From: Kriegella sp965368185
Lineage (GTDB): Bacteria; Bacteroidota; Bacteroidia; Flavobacteriales; Flavobacteriaceae
Length of the DNA stretch: 64,000 nucleotides
Direction of reading: 5' to 3'
Assembly: GCA_965368185.1 (NCBI GenBank)
Contig: CBDULZ010000001.1
Span: forward strand, 1-64,000
This document shows, one piece after another, positions 1-8,233 of this stretch (the first letter of the stretch is position 1; every line of letters starts with the position of its first letter). Position numbers and translations under genes: made by a program. The notes under the pieces were generated by a model. The model saw only the letters and a program-made list of their open reading frames with translations, was not told the origin of the DNA and made no database searches.

Positions 1-2
1 GT

Positions 3-203
3 AATCCACCGCTACATTTCACCCAACTCGAAGGCGATACGTTCGTGAACGATAAAAAAGGCCTTATTTTAAAAGTGCCCTCGGCCATTGTTCAAGGTGA
101 CTACAATTATTTAATAAATCCACAACATAAAGATTTTGGAAAAGTTAAAATAATCGAAAGTCGACCTTTTAATTTTGACAAACGATTGTTCGGGCCGATA
201 TAG
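3..203 (+). CDS. RES-domain protein, C-terminal fragment (probable toxin of a Xre-RES toxin-antitoxin pair)
   Basis: An open frame enters from the left edge and stops at TAG 201-203. The last 66 residues match the end of the RES fold: a segment LKVPSAIV, then NYLINPQHKDF, then a closing FDKRLFGPI. This 'PSA-x-V ... N-x-LINP-x-H ... FD-R-L' pattern is characteristic of RES proteins. Family members are NAD+-consuming toxins neutralised by a Xre/ParS-like antitoxin, which normally lies just upstream and would fall outside this window. The catalytic N-terminal part is not visible, so activity cannot be judged. The gene is partial because of the window edge; nothing shows that it is truncated in the genome. 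Confidence 0.72.
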   Translation, partial: NPPLHFTQLEGDTFVNDKKGLILKVPSAIVQGDYNYLINPQHKDFGKVKIIESRPFNFDKRLFGPI

Positions 204-347
204 AATTAATCGGGACCTGAACACAAAAGCGGCTCTGTTTAATTTTTACACTGTCCACCAAGCCGCACCGCAGACATGAATTAATAGATTCTAAAAAAGA
301 GCAGGGTACCAAACTTTTTAAAGAACCAAAAAGACATACCAAGTATC

Positions 348-989
348 TTAATTCTTATCCGTTAACAGCGGAACGAATCGAAAAGAGCCAAACTCCTTTT
401 TTTCAAATTCCTTTTCAGAGTTTCGTATAAACAAAGTCATAATCTGCTCATCGACACCAACTGGAATCACTAATCGTCCGCCTACACTTAGTTGCGACAA
501 TAAAGCTTTTGGCACCTCAGGAGCACCGGCAGTCACAATAATACCGTCAAATGGAGCTTGTTCTGGCAGCCCTTTGTACCCATCTCCAAATATGGCTTTC
601 TTAGGTCGATAGCCCATTTTATCAAAGAAAATTTTGGTCTTTTTAAAAAGTAGTAATTGACGTTCGATAGTATATACTTTTGCGCCCAACTTTAACAATA
701 CCGCAGTTTGGTAACCACTACCGGTACCAATTTCCAAAATTTTATGGCCGGGCTTCACTTCGAGCAGTTCAGTCTGAAAAGCAACGGTATACGGCTGCGA
801 AATAGTTTGCTCGGCACCTATCGGAAATGCCTTATCTTGGTAGGCATGCCCTTCAAAACTGCTATCAATGAACAAATGTCTGGGGATACTGCGAACGGCA
901 TCGAGCACTTTTTTATCGGTGATGCCCTTTTTAATAAGTACATCGGCCAATTTATTCCGCATTCCCCGATGCTTTAAGGTATCTTTCAA
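348..989 (-). CDS. pcm: Protein-L-isoaspartate O-methyltransferase
   Basis: This enzyme methylates isoaspartyl residues with SAM to start repair of aged proteins in the cytoplasm. It carries the family entry motif ISQPYTVAFQTELL, then the SAM-binding loop LEIGTGSGYQTAVL. The frame is open to 1010, but the TTG at 1010 is the last three bases of a TAnnTTTG promoter element (1008-1015) and cannot lie in that transcript. I chose TTG at 989, which puts KDTLKHRGMRNKL at the N-terminus, where family members usually begin. ATG at 962 is the fallback. The length of 213 residues is normal. It is monocistronic and points toward the RES gene. Identity is secure; the start is not. Confidence 0.9.
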   Translation of the reverse strand: MKDTLKHRGMRNKLADVLIKKGITDKKVLDAVRSIPRHLFIDSSFEGHAYQDKAFPIGAEQTISQPYTVAFQTELLEVKPGHKILEIGTGSGYQTAVLLKLGAKVYTIERQLLLFKKTKIFFDKMGYRPKKAIFGDGYKGLPEQAPFDGIIVTAGAPEVPKALLSQLSVGGRLVIPVGVDEQIMTLFIRNSEKEFEKKEFGSFRFVPLLTDKN

Positions 990-1007
990 TGGTTTGGTTT
1001 TAATATG

Positions 1008-1015
1008 CAAAGGTA
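1008..1015 (-). promoter_or_regulatory. Bacteroidota -7 promoter element for pcm
   Basis: On the minus strand the sequence reads TACCTTTG, an exact TAnnTTTG match. A TTG lies 21 bases upstream (plus 1037-1039), near the usual spacing for the -33 element. It overlaps the most upstream possible start codon of pcm and so argues for a downstream start. Confidence 0.55.
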
Positions 1016-1107
1016 TAAAAGTAAACAGGTAATGGTCAATTCAATTTTTAGAAAATAGCAAGAACTATTAACTGAACAACAATTGATAAATTCCGATTTA
1101 ATCTCCT

Positions 1108-1115
1108 TATTTTTG
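1108..1115 (+). promoter_or_regulatory. Bacteroidota -7 promoter element for the Gfo/Idh oxidoreductase
   Basis: TATTTTTG matches TAnnTTTG and lies 15 bases before the ATG at 1131. A TTG sits 22 bases upstream, longer than ideal, so the -33 part is uncertain. Confidence 0.45.
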
Positions 1116-1130
1116 ATAAAAATCTAAATT

Positions 1131-2090
1131 ATGCTTAAAGTCGGTGTTCTCGGAGCGGGACATTTAGGAAAAATCCATCTACGGTTACTCAATGAATCTG
1201 ACAAATACGATTTAATTGGTTTCTTTGACCCCGATGCGATTAATGGTAAAAAAGTTTCCGAGGAATTTGGCTATCGGTATTTTGAAAATATTAATAGTTT
1301 AATAGACGCCGTAGATGTTGTAGATATTGTTACCCCTACCCTTTCCCATTTCGAGTGTGCCAAAAAATCGATGGAGCGAGGAAAACATGTATTTATCGAA
1401 AAACCTATTACGAATACACTTGAAGAAGCCGAAGCATTATTGATTCTTGAAGAAAAGTATAACGTCAAGGGCCAAGTCGGCCACGTTGAACGATTCAACC
1501 CTGCTTTTACAGCGGTCAAAAACAATATTAAAAACCCAATGTTCATTGAAACGCATCGCTTGGCGGAGTTCAATCCACGGGGTACCGATGTACCCGTCGT
1601 ACTCGACTTAATGATACATGATATCGATGCTATTCTTAGTGTGGTCGATTCAGATGTGGCACACATCAATGCCAGTGGCGTTTCGGTCATCAGTAATTCT
1701 CCCGATATTGCCAATGCGCGTATCGAATTCGAAAATGGATGTGTAGCCAACCTGACGGCCAGTAGAATTTCGTTGAAAAACATGCGTAAATCGCGGTTCT
1801 TTCAGAAAGACGCCTATATCTCGGTAGATTTTTTGGATAAAAAGGTAGAAGTAGTAAAAATGAAGGATGCACCCGAAAAGGCCGGTGATTTCGATATGAT
1901 ACTACAAAATGCCGAAGGGGTAAAGAAACAAATATATTTCGAGAATCCGGATATAGCCACAAACAATGCCATTTTGGATGAATTGGAGACTTTTGCCGAG
2001 GCCATTGCCAATAACACTTCTCCGATTGTCACACTAAAGCAGGGCACCCAGGCACTAAAAGTCGCATTGCAGGTCATTTCCTCATTTTAA
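1131..2090 (+). CDS. Gfo/Idh/MocA-family NAD(P)-dependent oxidoreductase
   Basis: The 319-residue cytoplasmic dehydrogenase opens with a Rossmann dinucleotide loop (VGVLGAGHLG, residues 4-13) and has the family Glu-Lys-Pro signature at residues 90-92 (FIEKPIT), whose Lys is the usual catalytic residue. The C-terminal half is the alpha/beta substrate domain. Family members oxidise or reduce sugars, inositols, UDP-sugars or biliverdin; the substrate cannot be read from sequence. It has its own promoter-like element and is followed after 119 bases by 3-hydroxybutyryl-CoA dehydrogenase. That neighbour does not suggest a shared pathway, so no specific role is assigned. Confidence 0.88.
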   Translation: MLKVGVLGAGHLGKIHLRLLNESDKYDLIGFFDPDAINGKKVSEEFGYRYFENINSLIDAVDVVDIVTPTLSHFECAKKSMERGKHVFIEKPITNTLEEAEALLILEEKYNVKGQVGHVERFNPAFTAVKNNIKNPMFIETHRLAEFNPRGTDVPVVLDLMIHDIDAILSVVDSDVAHINASGVSVISNSPDIANARIEFENGCVANLTASRISLKNMRKSRFFQKDAYISVDFLDKKVEVVKMKDAPEKAGDFDMILQNAEGVKKQIYFENPDIATNNAILDELETFAEAIANNTSPIVTLKQGTQALKVALQVISSF

Positions 2091-2209
2091 AAGTGCTGAT
2101 GGTTTAAAATCACAATTTTAAAGTACAGAAGCAGTTTGAGACAAATGATAATTTTACACCCTTGGCAAAAGCATTGTTCCCCTGAATGCAATTGAGATAA
2201 TACGTAATT

Positions 2210-3100
2210 ATGAAAAAAATAGCAGTAGTAGGTGCTGGCACAATGGGCAATGGAATAGCCCATGTCTTCGCACAAAAAGGCTATAAGGTCAACTTAATCG
2301 ATGTTTCACAAAAAGCCCTTGACAAGGGTCTAACAACAATTTCCAATAACCTTGACCGCATGTTGGTGAAAGAGAAAATTTCACAAAACGACAAAACCAG
2401 GACCTTAAGTGGTATTTCGACCTTTACCGAATTGATCAAAGGAATCGAAAAAGTCGATTTGGTAGTTGAGGCCGCAACGGAAAATGTTGATTTAAAGCTA
2501 AGAATTTTTAAAGAACTAGATACGCATTGCGATAATGCCACTATCTTGGCCACCAATACTTCATCAATATCGATTACCCAAATTGCCGCAGCGACACAGC
2601 GACCTGAAAAAGTCATTGGTATGCACTTTATGAACCCGGTGCCACTCATGCCATTGGTAGAAATTATTCGTGGGTACAGTACCTCGAATACGACCACTGA
2701 TCAAATTATGCAACTCACTTATGGTTTGGGGAAAACACCGACAGTAGTTTCCGATTACCCTGGTTTCGTGGCAAATCGCATTTTAATGCCGATGATCAAC
2801 GAGGCCATAGAGACCTTATATCATGGCGTGGCGGGTGTAGCTGAAATCGATGCAGTGATGAAACTAGGTATGGCACACCCTATGGGGCCTTTGCAACTTG
2901 CCGATTTTATTGGTCTCGACGTATGCCTCGCCATACTCAATGTGCTATATGAGGGGTTTAAAAATCCGAAGTACGCTCCCTGTCCACTACTAATAAACAT
3001 GGTCATGGCCGGAAAGTTGGGAGTGAAATCGGGGGAAGGGTTTTATGACTATTCTATTTCGAAAAAAGCCGAGAAAGTGGCCAATCAGTTTATAGTTTAA
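2210..3100 (+). CDS. 3-hydroxybutyryl-CoA dehydrogenase
   Basis: This is an NAD(P)-dependent 3-hydroxyacyl-CoA dehydrogenase of the short 296-residue form. The N-terminal Rossmann motif is VVGAGTMGNGIA (residues 6-17). The acidic segment VVEAATEN (residues 85-92) and the catalytic histidine in GMHFMNPVP (H139) are intact, with the Ser/Asn active-site segment NTSSIS at 116-121. The C-terminal dimerisation domain is complete and ends in the common EGFYDY segment. The size fits Hbd/PaaH-type enzymes of beta-oxidation, butyrate or phenylacetate metabolism rather than large FadB fusions. A YggS gene follows 58 bases later on the same strand. Confidence 0.92.
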   Translation: MKKIAVVGAGTMGNGIAHVFAQKGYKVNLIDVSQKALDKGLTTISNNLDRMLVKEKISQNDKTRTLSGISTFTELIKGIEKVDLVVEAATENVDLKLRIFKELDTHCDNATILATNTSSISITQIAAATQRPEKVIGMHFMNPVPLMPLVEIIRGYSTSNTTTDQIMQLTYGLGKTPTVVSDYPGFVANRILMPMINEAIETLYHGVAGVAEIDAVMKLGMAHPMGPLQLADFIGLDVCLAILNVLYEGFKNPKYAPCPLLINMVMAGKLGVKSGEGFYDYSISKKAEKVANQFIV

Positions 3101-3158
3101 AAGTGCTTCGCAATTACGATTTGAAGGAAGACTATAAACCGAAAAAACAGCAAACCAA

Positions 3159-3818
3159 ATGTCAATTAAAGATAACCTATTAGATTTAAAAAAAAACCTA
3201 CCGGAACGTGTAACCCTAGTTGCCGTTTCTAAAACAAAACCCACCGATATGATTCAGGAAGCATATGATGCCGGACATCGTATTTTTGGGGAAAATAAGG
3301 TTCAGGAGATGGTTATCAAATGGGAGCAATTGCCCAAAGACATCCAATGGCATATGATTGGCCATTTGCAGCGCAACAAAGTAAAATACATGGCGGAGTT
3401 CGTCTCTTTGGTCCATGGCGTCGACAGTCTTCGATTGCTAAAGGAAATCGATAAGCAGGCGAAAAAACATGACCGCATCATTTCGTGTCTATTACAGATA
3501 CACATCGCAGAGGAGGATACCAAATTTGGTTTTGATGAAGGAGAGTTGAACCACCTAATTCAAAACCCTGAATTACACGAATTGGGAAACATTAGAATTA
3601 AGGGCCTGATGGGTATGGCCACCTTTACGAATGATAAAAATCAAATAAGGCGAGAATTCAAAACGCTAAAAAAGCTGTTCGAAACAGTGAAATTGCTAAA
3701 TCCCGACGTTTCCATATTGTCCATGGGGATGAGCGGAGATTACCAAATCGCTATCGAAGAAGGCAGTACTATGGTACGAATCGGAAGTAGTATATTTGGG
3801 GAACGAAATACACATTAG
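3159..3818 (+). CDS. YggS-family pyridoxal-phosphate homeostasis protein
   Basis: This 219-residue single-domain alanine racemase-like TIM barrel binds PLP and buffers cellular vitamin B6; it has no known catalytic activity. The PLP lysine is in VAVSKTKP (K25). The family segments FGENKVQE, WHMIGHLQRNK and the C-terminal SMGMSGDYQIAIEEGSTMVRIGSSIFG region (given here only as its position, about residues 187-213) are all present. It sits between the hydroxyacyl-CoA dehydrogenase and the exonuclease fusion on the same strand, so it is probably cotranscribed with one or both. Length and motifs are typical. Confidence 0.93.
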   Translation: MSIKDNLLDLKKNLPERVTLVAVSKTKPTDMIQEAYDAGHRIFGENKVQEMVIKWEQLPKDIQWHMIGHLQRNKVKYMAEFVSLVHGVDSLRLLKEIDKQAKKHDRIISCLLQIHIAEEDTKFGFDEGELNHLIQNPELHELGNIRIKGLMGMATFTNDKNQIRREFKTLKKLFETVKLLNPDVSILSMGMSGDYQIAIEEGSTMVRIGSSIFGERNTH

Positions 3819-3867
3819 ATTAGACCTGACATGTCAACACACTTGTCAAATTAGAATTTAGAACTAC

Positions 3868-5208
3868 ATGTACTCAATTTTAGATATAGAAACAACGGGT
3901 GGCAAATATAATGAGGAAGGTATCACCGAAATCGCCATCCATAAATTTGACGGTCATGAGGTAGTTGATAAATTCATAAGCTTGGTGAATCCCGAAAAAG
4001 AAATACAACCCTTTGTTGTCAATCTAACCGGTATCAACAATAAAATGCTGCGAACGGCGCCCAAGTTTCACGAAATAGCGAAACGCATCGTCGAGGTTAC
4101 CCAAGACACTATATTGGTAGCCCATAATGCCCAATTCGATTATCGGATATTGCGCACCGAGTTTCGAAGACTGGGGTATAATTTTGAACGTAAAACACTT
4201 TGTACGGTCGATCTTTCCAAAAAATTGATTCCAGAAGCCGAATCCCATAGCTTGGGCAAACTGGTTCGGTCACTGGGAATACCGGTTACTGACAGACATC
4301 GAGCCAATGGCGATGCACTCGCTACCCTAAAACTCTTTAAACTATTGCTTGCAAAGGATACCGACAAAGCAATAATCAAGGACATCGTTCGTAAGGAGGC
4401 CCATGGTGAGCTATCTCCACGACAACTGGATATTGTGCAACAAATGCCTTCTGAAACCGGAGTATTTTATATACATAATAAAGACGGAGATATCATTTTT
4501 TTGTCAAAAAGCCGCGATATCAAAAAACGGGTAAACCAGCATTTTACCAAGAACGGAGAGCGGGCCAGAAAGCTTCAGAAAGAAACCAAAAAAATCACTT
4601 TTGAAAAAACAGGCAGCGAACTGATCGCCCTATTAAAGGAAAATGAAGAGCTTTCCCGCAATAGGCCTAAATATGGGCGTCCGAAATCCCGAAAACTGTT
4701 TTCACATGCCGTTTTTTCCATGGTCAACGAATCGGGTTATCGAGCACTGCGCATAGAAAGGTCAAATTACAATTCTTCGGACATGATTACCACTTTTAAT
4801 GGTCTTGAAAGCGCAAAGAATTTTATAAAAAAAGTGACGGAAGAATTTCAATTGTGCCAAAAAATAAATGGGATTCTTGATACTAAATCTGATACACCGC
4901 TATGTCCCGATGAAAAAGCAATTGTATATAATGAACGAGTTAAACAAGTAGTCGACAAATACGCTTTGAGTAAAAAAAATATCGTGATTGTGGACAAAGG
5001 GCGTGAGGTAGGCGAATACAGTGCTATTCTTATTAAAAACGGAGCTTTCCAAGGACTAGGATTTTACAATTTGAATCATCAAATCAATAATATTCATATC
5101 TTAGAATCAATTATTACACCGATGACGCCCAGTTCGAATGCCAAACATATAATCGAATCGTATCTGAGAAAACGTAGGGTTTTAAAAATATTGGAACTAG
5201 ATATTTAA
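3868..5208 (+). CDS. DEDDh exonuclease fused to a GIY-YIG domain
   Basis: Residues 1-165 form a DnaQ-type 3'-5' exonuclease: D6 and E8 in LDIETTGG, D91 in HNAQFD, and H144/D149 in HRANGDA supply all DEDDh ligands. Residues about 196-275 resemble the UvrC-type GIY-YIG domain: GVFYI at 198, IKKRV with Arg221, and a Glu-rich ELIALLKENEEL helix. However, the second core motif, usually YVGKA, reads FLSKS here, so the second Tyr and the Gly are lost. The remaining 170 residues have no fold I recognise. The arrangement resembles Cho/PolC-epsilon-like proteins common in Bacteroidota, suggesting DNA repair or processing. A K+ channel gene begins 3 bases after the stop. Confidence 0.85.
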   Translation: MYSILDIETTGGKYNEEGITEIAIHKFDGHEVVDKFISLVNPEKEIQPFVVNLTGINNKMLRTAPKFHEIAKRIVEVTQDTILVAHNAQFDYRILRTEFRRLGYNFERKTLCTVDLSKKLIPEAESHSLGKLVRSLGIPVTDRHRANGDALATLKLFKLLLAKDTDKAIIKDIVRKEAHGELSPRQLDIVQQMPSETGVFYIHNKDGDIIFLSKSRDIKKRVNQHFTKNGERARKLQKETKKITFEKTGSELIALLKENEELSRNRPKYGRPKSRKLFSHAVFSMVNESGYRALRIERSNYNSSDMITTFNGLESAKNFIKKVTEEFQLCQKINGILDTKSDTPLCPDEKAIVYNERVKQVVDKYALSKKNIVIVDKGREVGEYSAILIKNGAFQGLGFYNLNHQINNIHILESIITPMTPSSNAKHIIESYLRKRRVLKILELDI

Positions 5209-5211
5209 AAT

Positions 5212-6048
5212 TTGAAAACGTACAAACCAAGCAAAGGGTGGCGCAGCACCTTGCATGAAATTATATACGGTACCCATACACCGGCTGGTAAGCTGTTCGA
5301 TGTTGTCTTATTGGCACTCATTGTTTTTAGTGTAATTATTGTAATGCTCGAGAGCATACCACGTCTCGATGCAAAATATCATGCCTTTTTCAATACTACT
5401 GAATGGATTGTCACCATTCTTTTTTCGATTGAGTATATACTTCGCATTATTTGCATCAATAAACCCAAAAAATATATTTTTAGCTTCTTCGGCATAATAG
5501 ACCTCCTTTCTACCATTCCGAAATATTTGTCTTTTTTCGTAGTTGGATCACAATATATTACGGCATTTCGGGCGCTCCGATTGCTACGAGTATTTAGAAT
5601 CCTGAAACTGGTCCGTTTTGTAGGCGAATCTAACAATTTGATAAGGTCATTAAGAGCAAGCAGAACCAAAATTTTCGTTTTCGTTTTTTTCGTCCTCATC
5701 ATTTCCGTATTGCTTGGCACCATCATGTATTTGGTCGAAGGGCCTGGACATGGTTTTAATAGTATTCCCCATAGCGTGTATTGGACCATTGTTACGCTAA
5801 CCACCGTTGGCTATGGTGACATTTCGCCAGAGACCGCCTTAGGCCAATTTATAGCCACGCTCATTATGATTATCGGTTATGGGGTCATAGCTGTGCCAAC
5901 AGGTATTGTTTCAGCCGAATACGCCTCTAAACTAGATAAGGACAAAACGCAAGGTGATGGACTTTCGTGTACAGACTGTGGTGCTGACATTATACGCGCA
6001 GATGCGAAATATTGCAGAAAATGCGGTCACAAATTAAGCGATGATTAA
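5212..6048 (+). CDS. Voltage-gated-type potassium channel with C-terminal zinc ribbon
   Basis: The protein has the six-helix channel plan: hydrophobic segments from about residue 28, an S4-like helix with Arg at 120, 123, 126, 129 and 135, a pore loop TLTTVGYGD (195-203) with the GYG selectivity filter, and a last pore helix at about 211-235. After residue 250 the cytosolic tail is a four-cysteine zinc ribbon, C253-x2-C256 and C268-x2-C271. It presumably lets K+ cross the inner membrane. The start is TTG at 5212, 3 bases after the exonuclease stop; no earlier in-frame ATG fits. The stop overlaps the miaA ATG by one base, so the two are translationally coupled. Confidence 0.88.
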   Translation: MKTYKPSKGWRSTLHEIIYGTHTPAGKLFDVVLLALIVFSVIIVMLESIPRLDAKYHAFFNTTEWIVTILFSIEYILRIICINKPKKYIFSFFGIIDLLSTIPKYLSFFVVGSQYITAFRALRLLRVFRILKLVRFVGESNNLIRSLRASRTKIFVFVFFVLIISVLLGTIMYLVEGPGHGFNSIPHSVYWTIVTLTTVGYGDISPETALGQFIATLIMIIGYGVIAVPTGIVSAEYASKLDKDKTQGDGLSCTDCGADIIRADAKYCRKCGHKLSDD

Positions 6049-6971
6049 TGGCCGACAAGCTCTTGATTTGTATTGTAGGCCCTACGGCCATAGGAAAGAC
6101 GAGCATGGCAATAGCCTTGGCCAAATACTATAACACCGAAATAATATCAGCCGATTCGCGCCAGTTTTTTAAAGAAATGAGCATTGGAACCGCCGTTCCG
6201 TCGTCGGAGGAATTACATACCGTCAAGCATCATTTCATTCAGCACAAAAGTATATTTGACAATTACTCGGTAGGCGATTTTGAGAGAGACACCATGACGT
6301 TACTAGGTGAACTCTTTAAAAAAAAGGAAGTCGTTATCATGGTCGGTGGCAGCGGCCTATATGTAGATGCCGTAACAAAGGGTTTGGATAAATTCCCCAC
6401 TATTTCCCCCGAGGTGCGCGAAGAACTCAATGTAAAGTTAGAAACCGAAGGCATAGAAAAGCTGCAAAAAATGCTTAAAGAATTAGACCCCGACTATAGT
6501 GTTCGGGTAGATTTAGAAAACCCACATCGCTTGATTCGCGCTTTGGAAATCTGTTTGGGCTCTGGTAAACCCTACTCATCATTTCTCAATCAAAATAAGC
6601 CCCCCAGACCATTTAAAAGTGTAACCTTAGGGCTTTTTGCCGATAGAAAAGTGATTTATAATCGTATTGAAAAAAGGGTAGATATGATGATGGAACAAGG
6701 GCTTTTGCAGGAAGCCCGGGAAGTTTACCCACATAGGGCTCAGAATGCCCTGCAAACAATCGGATACAGGGAACTATTCAATTATCTGGATGGGACATGG
6801 CATCTGGATTTTGCTATATCGGAAATCAAAAAAAATACTAGGCGATTTGCCAAAAGACAGCTAACTTGGTTCAGAAAAGATGAACAAATGTTACGCCTCG
6901 ACAATCAAACCACTATTGAAGAAGTTGTTGTGGCGATCAATACTAAACTAAAGGAACTACCTCGTGGTTGA
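6048..6971 (+). CDS. miaA: tRNA dimethylallyltransferase
   Basis: MiaA transfers a dimethylallyl group to N6 of A37 in tRNAs that read UNN codons. The P-loop GPTAIGKT lies at residues 11-18, followed by the DSRQFF motif that positions the substrate base, and the HHFI and GGSGLY segments of the family are present. At 307 residues it is full length. The ATG at 6048 overlaps the stop of the channel gene by one base, and its own stop overlaps the GTG of the gluconokinase gene by eight bases, so this is part of a tightly packed operon. Confidence 0.96.
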   Translation: MADKLLICIVGPTAIGKTSMAIALAKYYNTEIISADSRQFFKEMSIGTAVPSSEELHTVKHHFIQHKSIFDNYSVGDFERDTMTLLGELFKKKEVVIMVGGSGLYVDAVTKGLDKFPTISPEVREELNVKLETEGIEKLQKMLKELDPDYSVRVDLENPHRLIRALEICLGSGKPYSSFLNQNKPPRPFKSVTLGLFADRKVIYNRIEKRVDMMMEQGLLQEAREVYPHRAQNALQTIGYRELFNYLDGTWHLDFAISEIKKNTRRFAKRQLTWFRKDEQMLRLDNQTTIEEVVVAINTKLKELPRG

Positions 6972-7464
6972 ATCAAATATTTATTATGTAATGGGCGTTT
7001 CCGGTTCAGGAAAAACAACCGTTGGGGAGGCATTGGCAAAAGAACTATCCGTTCCCTTCTATGACGGCGACGATTATCACCCAAAAGAAAATGTAAAAAA
7101 AATGGCAGCCGGACACCCTTTAAACGATGAAGACAGAAAGAGTTGGCTGCTCCGTTTGAATGACCTATCACAAGAAAATAGGGAAAAAGGGGCAGTAATC
7201 GTCTGCTCGGCACTCAAACAATCATATCGTGAGATTCTAAAAAAAGATTTGGAAAACGAACCGGTGTTTATCTTTTTATCCGGCTCTTTTGATTTGATTT
7301 TAGAAAGGATGGAAAAAAGAAAAGGGCATTTTATGCCCCCTGACCTGCTCAAATCACAATTTGAAACCTTGGAAATACCAAAAGATGCCCTATCGGTCTC
7401 CATCGACCAGGCGCCTAAGGCGATTCTTTCCGAAATATTAAGGAAATTAAAAAATCACGCCTAA
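6964..7464 (+). CDS. gntK: Gluconokinase, GntK type
   Basis: This small P-loop kinase phosphorylates gluconate to 6-phosphogluconate. The Walker A motif is GVSGSGKT (residues 11-18), followed by the DGDDYHPKENVKKM segment, which binds substrate, and the CSALKQSYR motif; all are typical of GntK. The length of 166 residues is normal. The start is GTG at 6964, inside the end of miaA, with a GTT codon next; an ATG at 6991 would remove the strand before the P-loop. No gluconate permease or regulator is nearby, so its placement with miaA looks like operon packing rather than a pathway link. A hairpin terminator follows at 7470. Confidence 0.9.
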   Translation: MVESNIYYVMGVSGSGKTTVGEALAKELSVPFYDGDDYHPKENVKKMAAGHPLNDEDRKSWLLRLNDLSQENREKGAVIVCSALKQSYREILKKDLENEPVFIFLSGSFDLILERMEKRKGHFMPPDLLKSQFETLEIPKDALSVSIDQAPKAILSEILRKLKNHA

Positions 7465-7469
7465 AAGAA

Positions 7470-7499
7470 AAAGCATCCATTTGCATAGATGCTTTGTAT
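7470..7499. terminator. Bidirectional terminator between gntK and the response regulator
   Basis: Eight-base arms AAAGCATC (7470-7477) and GATGCTTT (7488-7495) enclose a 10-base loop. A-rich sequence precedes and a T-rich tail follows, so it can serve the convergent genes on both sides. Confidence 0.75.
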
Positions 7500-7519
7500 A
7501 TCTTTCGCTACGGGAAAGT

Positions 7520-8227
7520 TTACTCGTCTTTCACTACCAATCGAAATCCCTCTCCATGAATGTTCAATATCTCAACAACGTCATCACGTTTTAAGTATTT
7601 TCTTAACTTGGCAATATATACATCCATACTACGGGAGGTAAAATAATTATCATCGCGCCAAATTTTGGTTAGTGCCAATTCCCTGGGCATAAGGTCGTTC
7701 TCGTGAAGGGCCAAAAGTCGCAACAACTCATTCTCTTTGGGAGATAATTTTATCGCTTCTTCTTCTTTATATTTCAAAAATCTCAATTTTGAGTTCAAAT
7801 GGAAATTTCCAATTTTGAACTCAAACTTTTTACTATCCGCCAAAGTGTTCGATGCCTTTCTTTGTAGAATCGCTCTAAGTTTTACCAACAAAACCTCTGA
7901 ATCAAAAGGTTTGTTCAAGTAGTCATCTGCCCCTGCTTTGTACCCCTTCAGAACATCTTCCTTCATGGTTTTTGCGGTAAGAAAAACTATAGGCACATTC
8001 TCATTTTTTTCACGTATTTCTTTAGCCAGGGTAAAGCCATCTTTATAAGGCATCATCACGTCTAAAATACAAACGTCATAATTATCCTTTTTAAATTTTT
8101 CAAATCCCTCCATCCCATTTTTTGCCAAGGTGACGTCAAAGTCGTTCATTGACAAATAATCTTTTAAGACAATTCCAAAATTCGGATCATCTTCCACCAA
8201 AAGTATTTTCTTATTTATTGTTTCCAT
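7520..8227 (-). CDS. OmpR/PhoB-type response regulator, RprY-like
   Basis: The 235-residue regulator has an N-terminal receiver with the acidic pair at D13/D14, phospho-acceptor D56 in CILDVMMP, T84 and K106 in NKPFD. A winged-helix DNA-binding domain occupies about residues 130-232, with the family segment LSPKENELLRLLA. It lies 6 bases downstream of its cognate sensor kinase on the same strand. The pair resembles RprXY-type systems of Bacteroidota, which have been tied to envelope and sodium physiology, but the signal here is not evident. Confidence 0.92.
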   Translation of the reverse strand: METINKKILLVEDDPNFGIVLKDYLSMNDFDVTLAKNGMEGFEKFKKDNYDVCILDVMMPYKDGFTLAKEIREKNENVPIVFLTAKTMKEDVLKGYKAGADDYLNKPFDSEVLLVKLRAILQRKASNTLADSKKFEFKIGNFHLNSKLRFLKYKEEEAIKLSPKENELLRLLALHENDLMPRELALTKIWRDDNYFTSRSMDVYIAKLRKYLKRDDVVEILNIHGEGFRLVVKDE

Positions 8228-8233
8228 ATGTTA

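Noticed and set aside
708..977. Plus-strand ORF opposite pcm
   Set aside because: It lies wholly antisense to a well-supported gene, with no recognisable domain.
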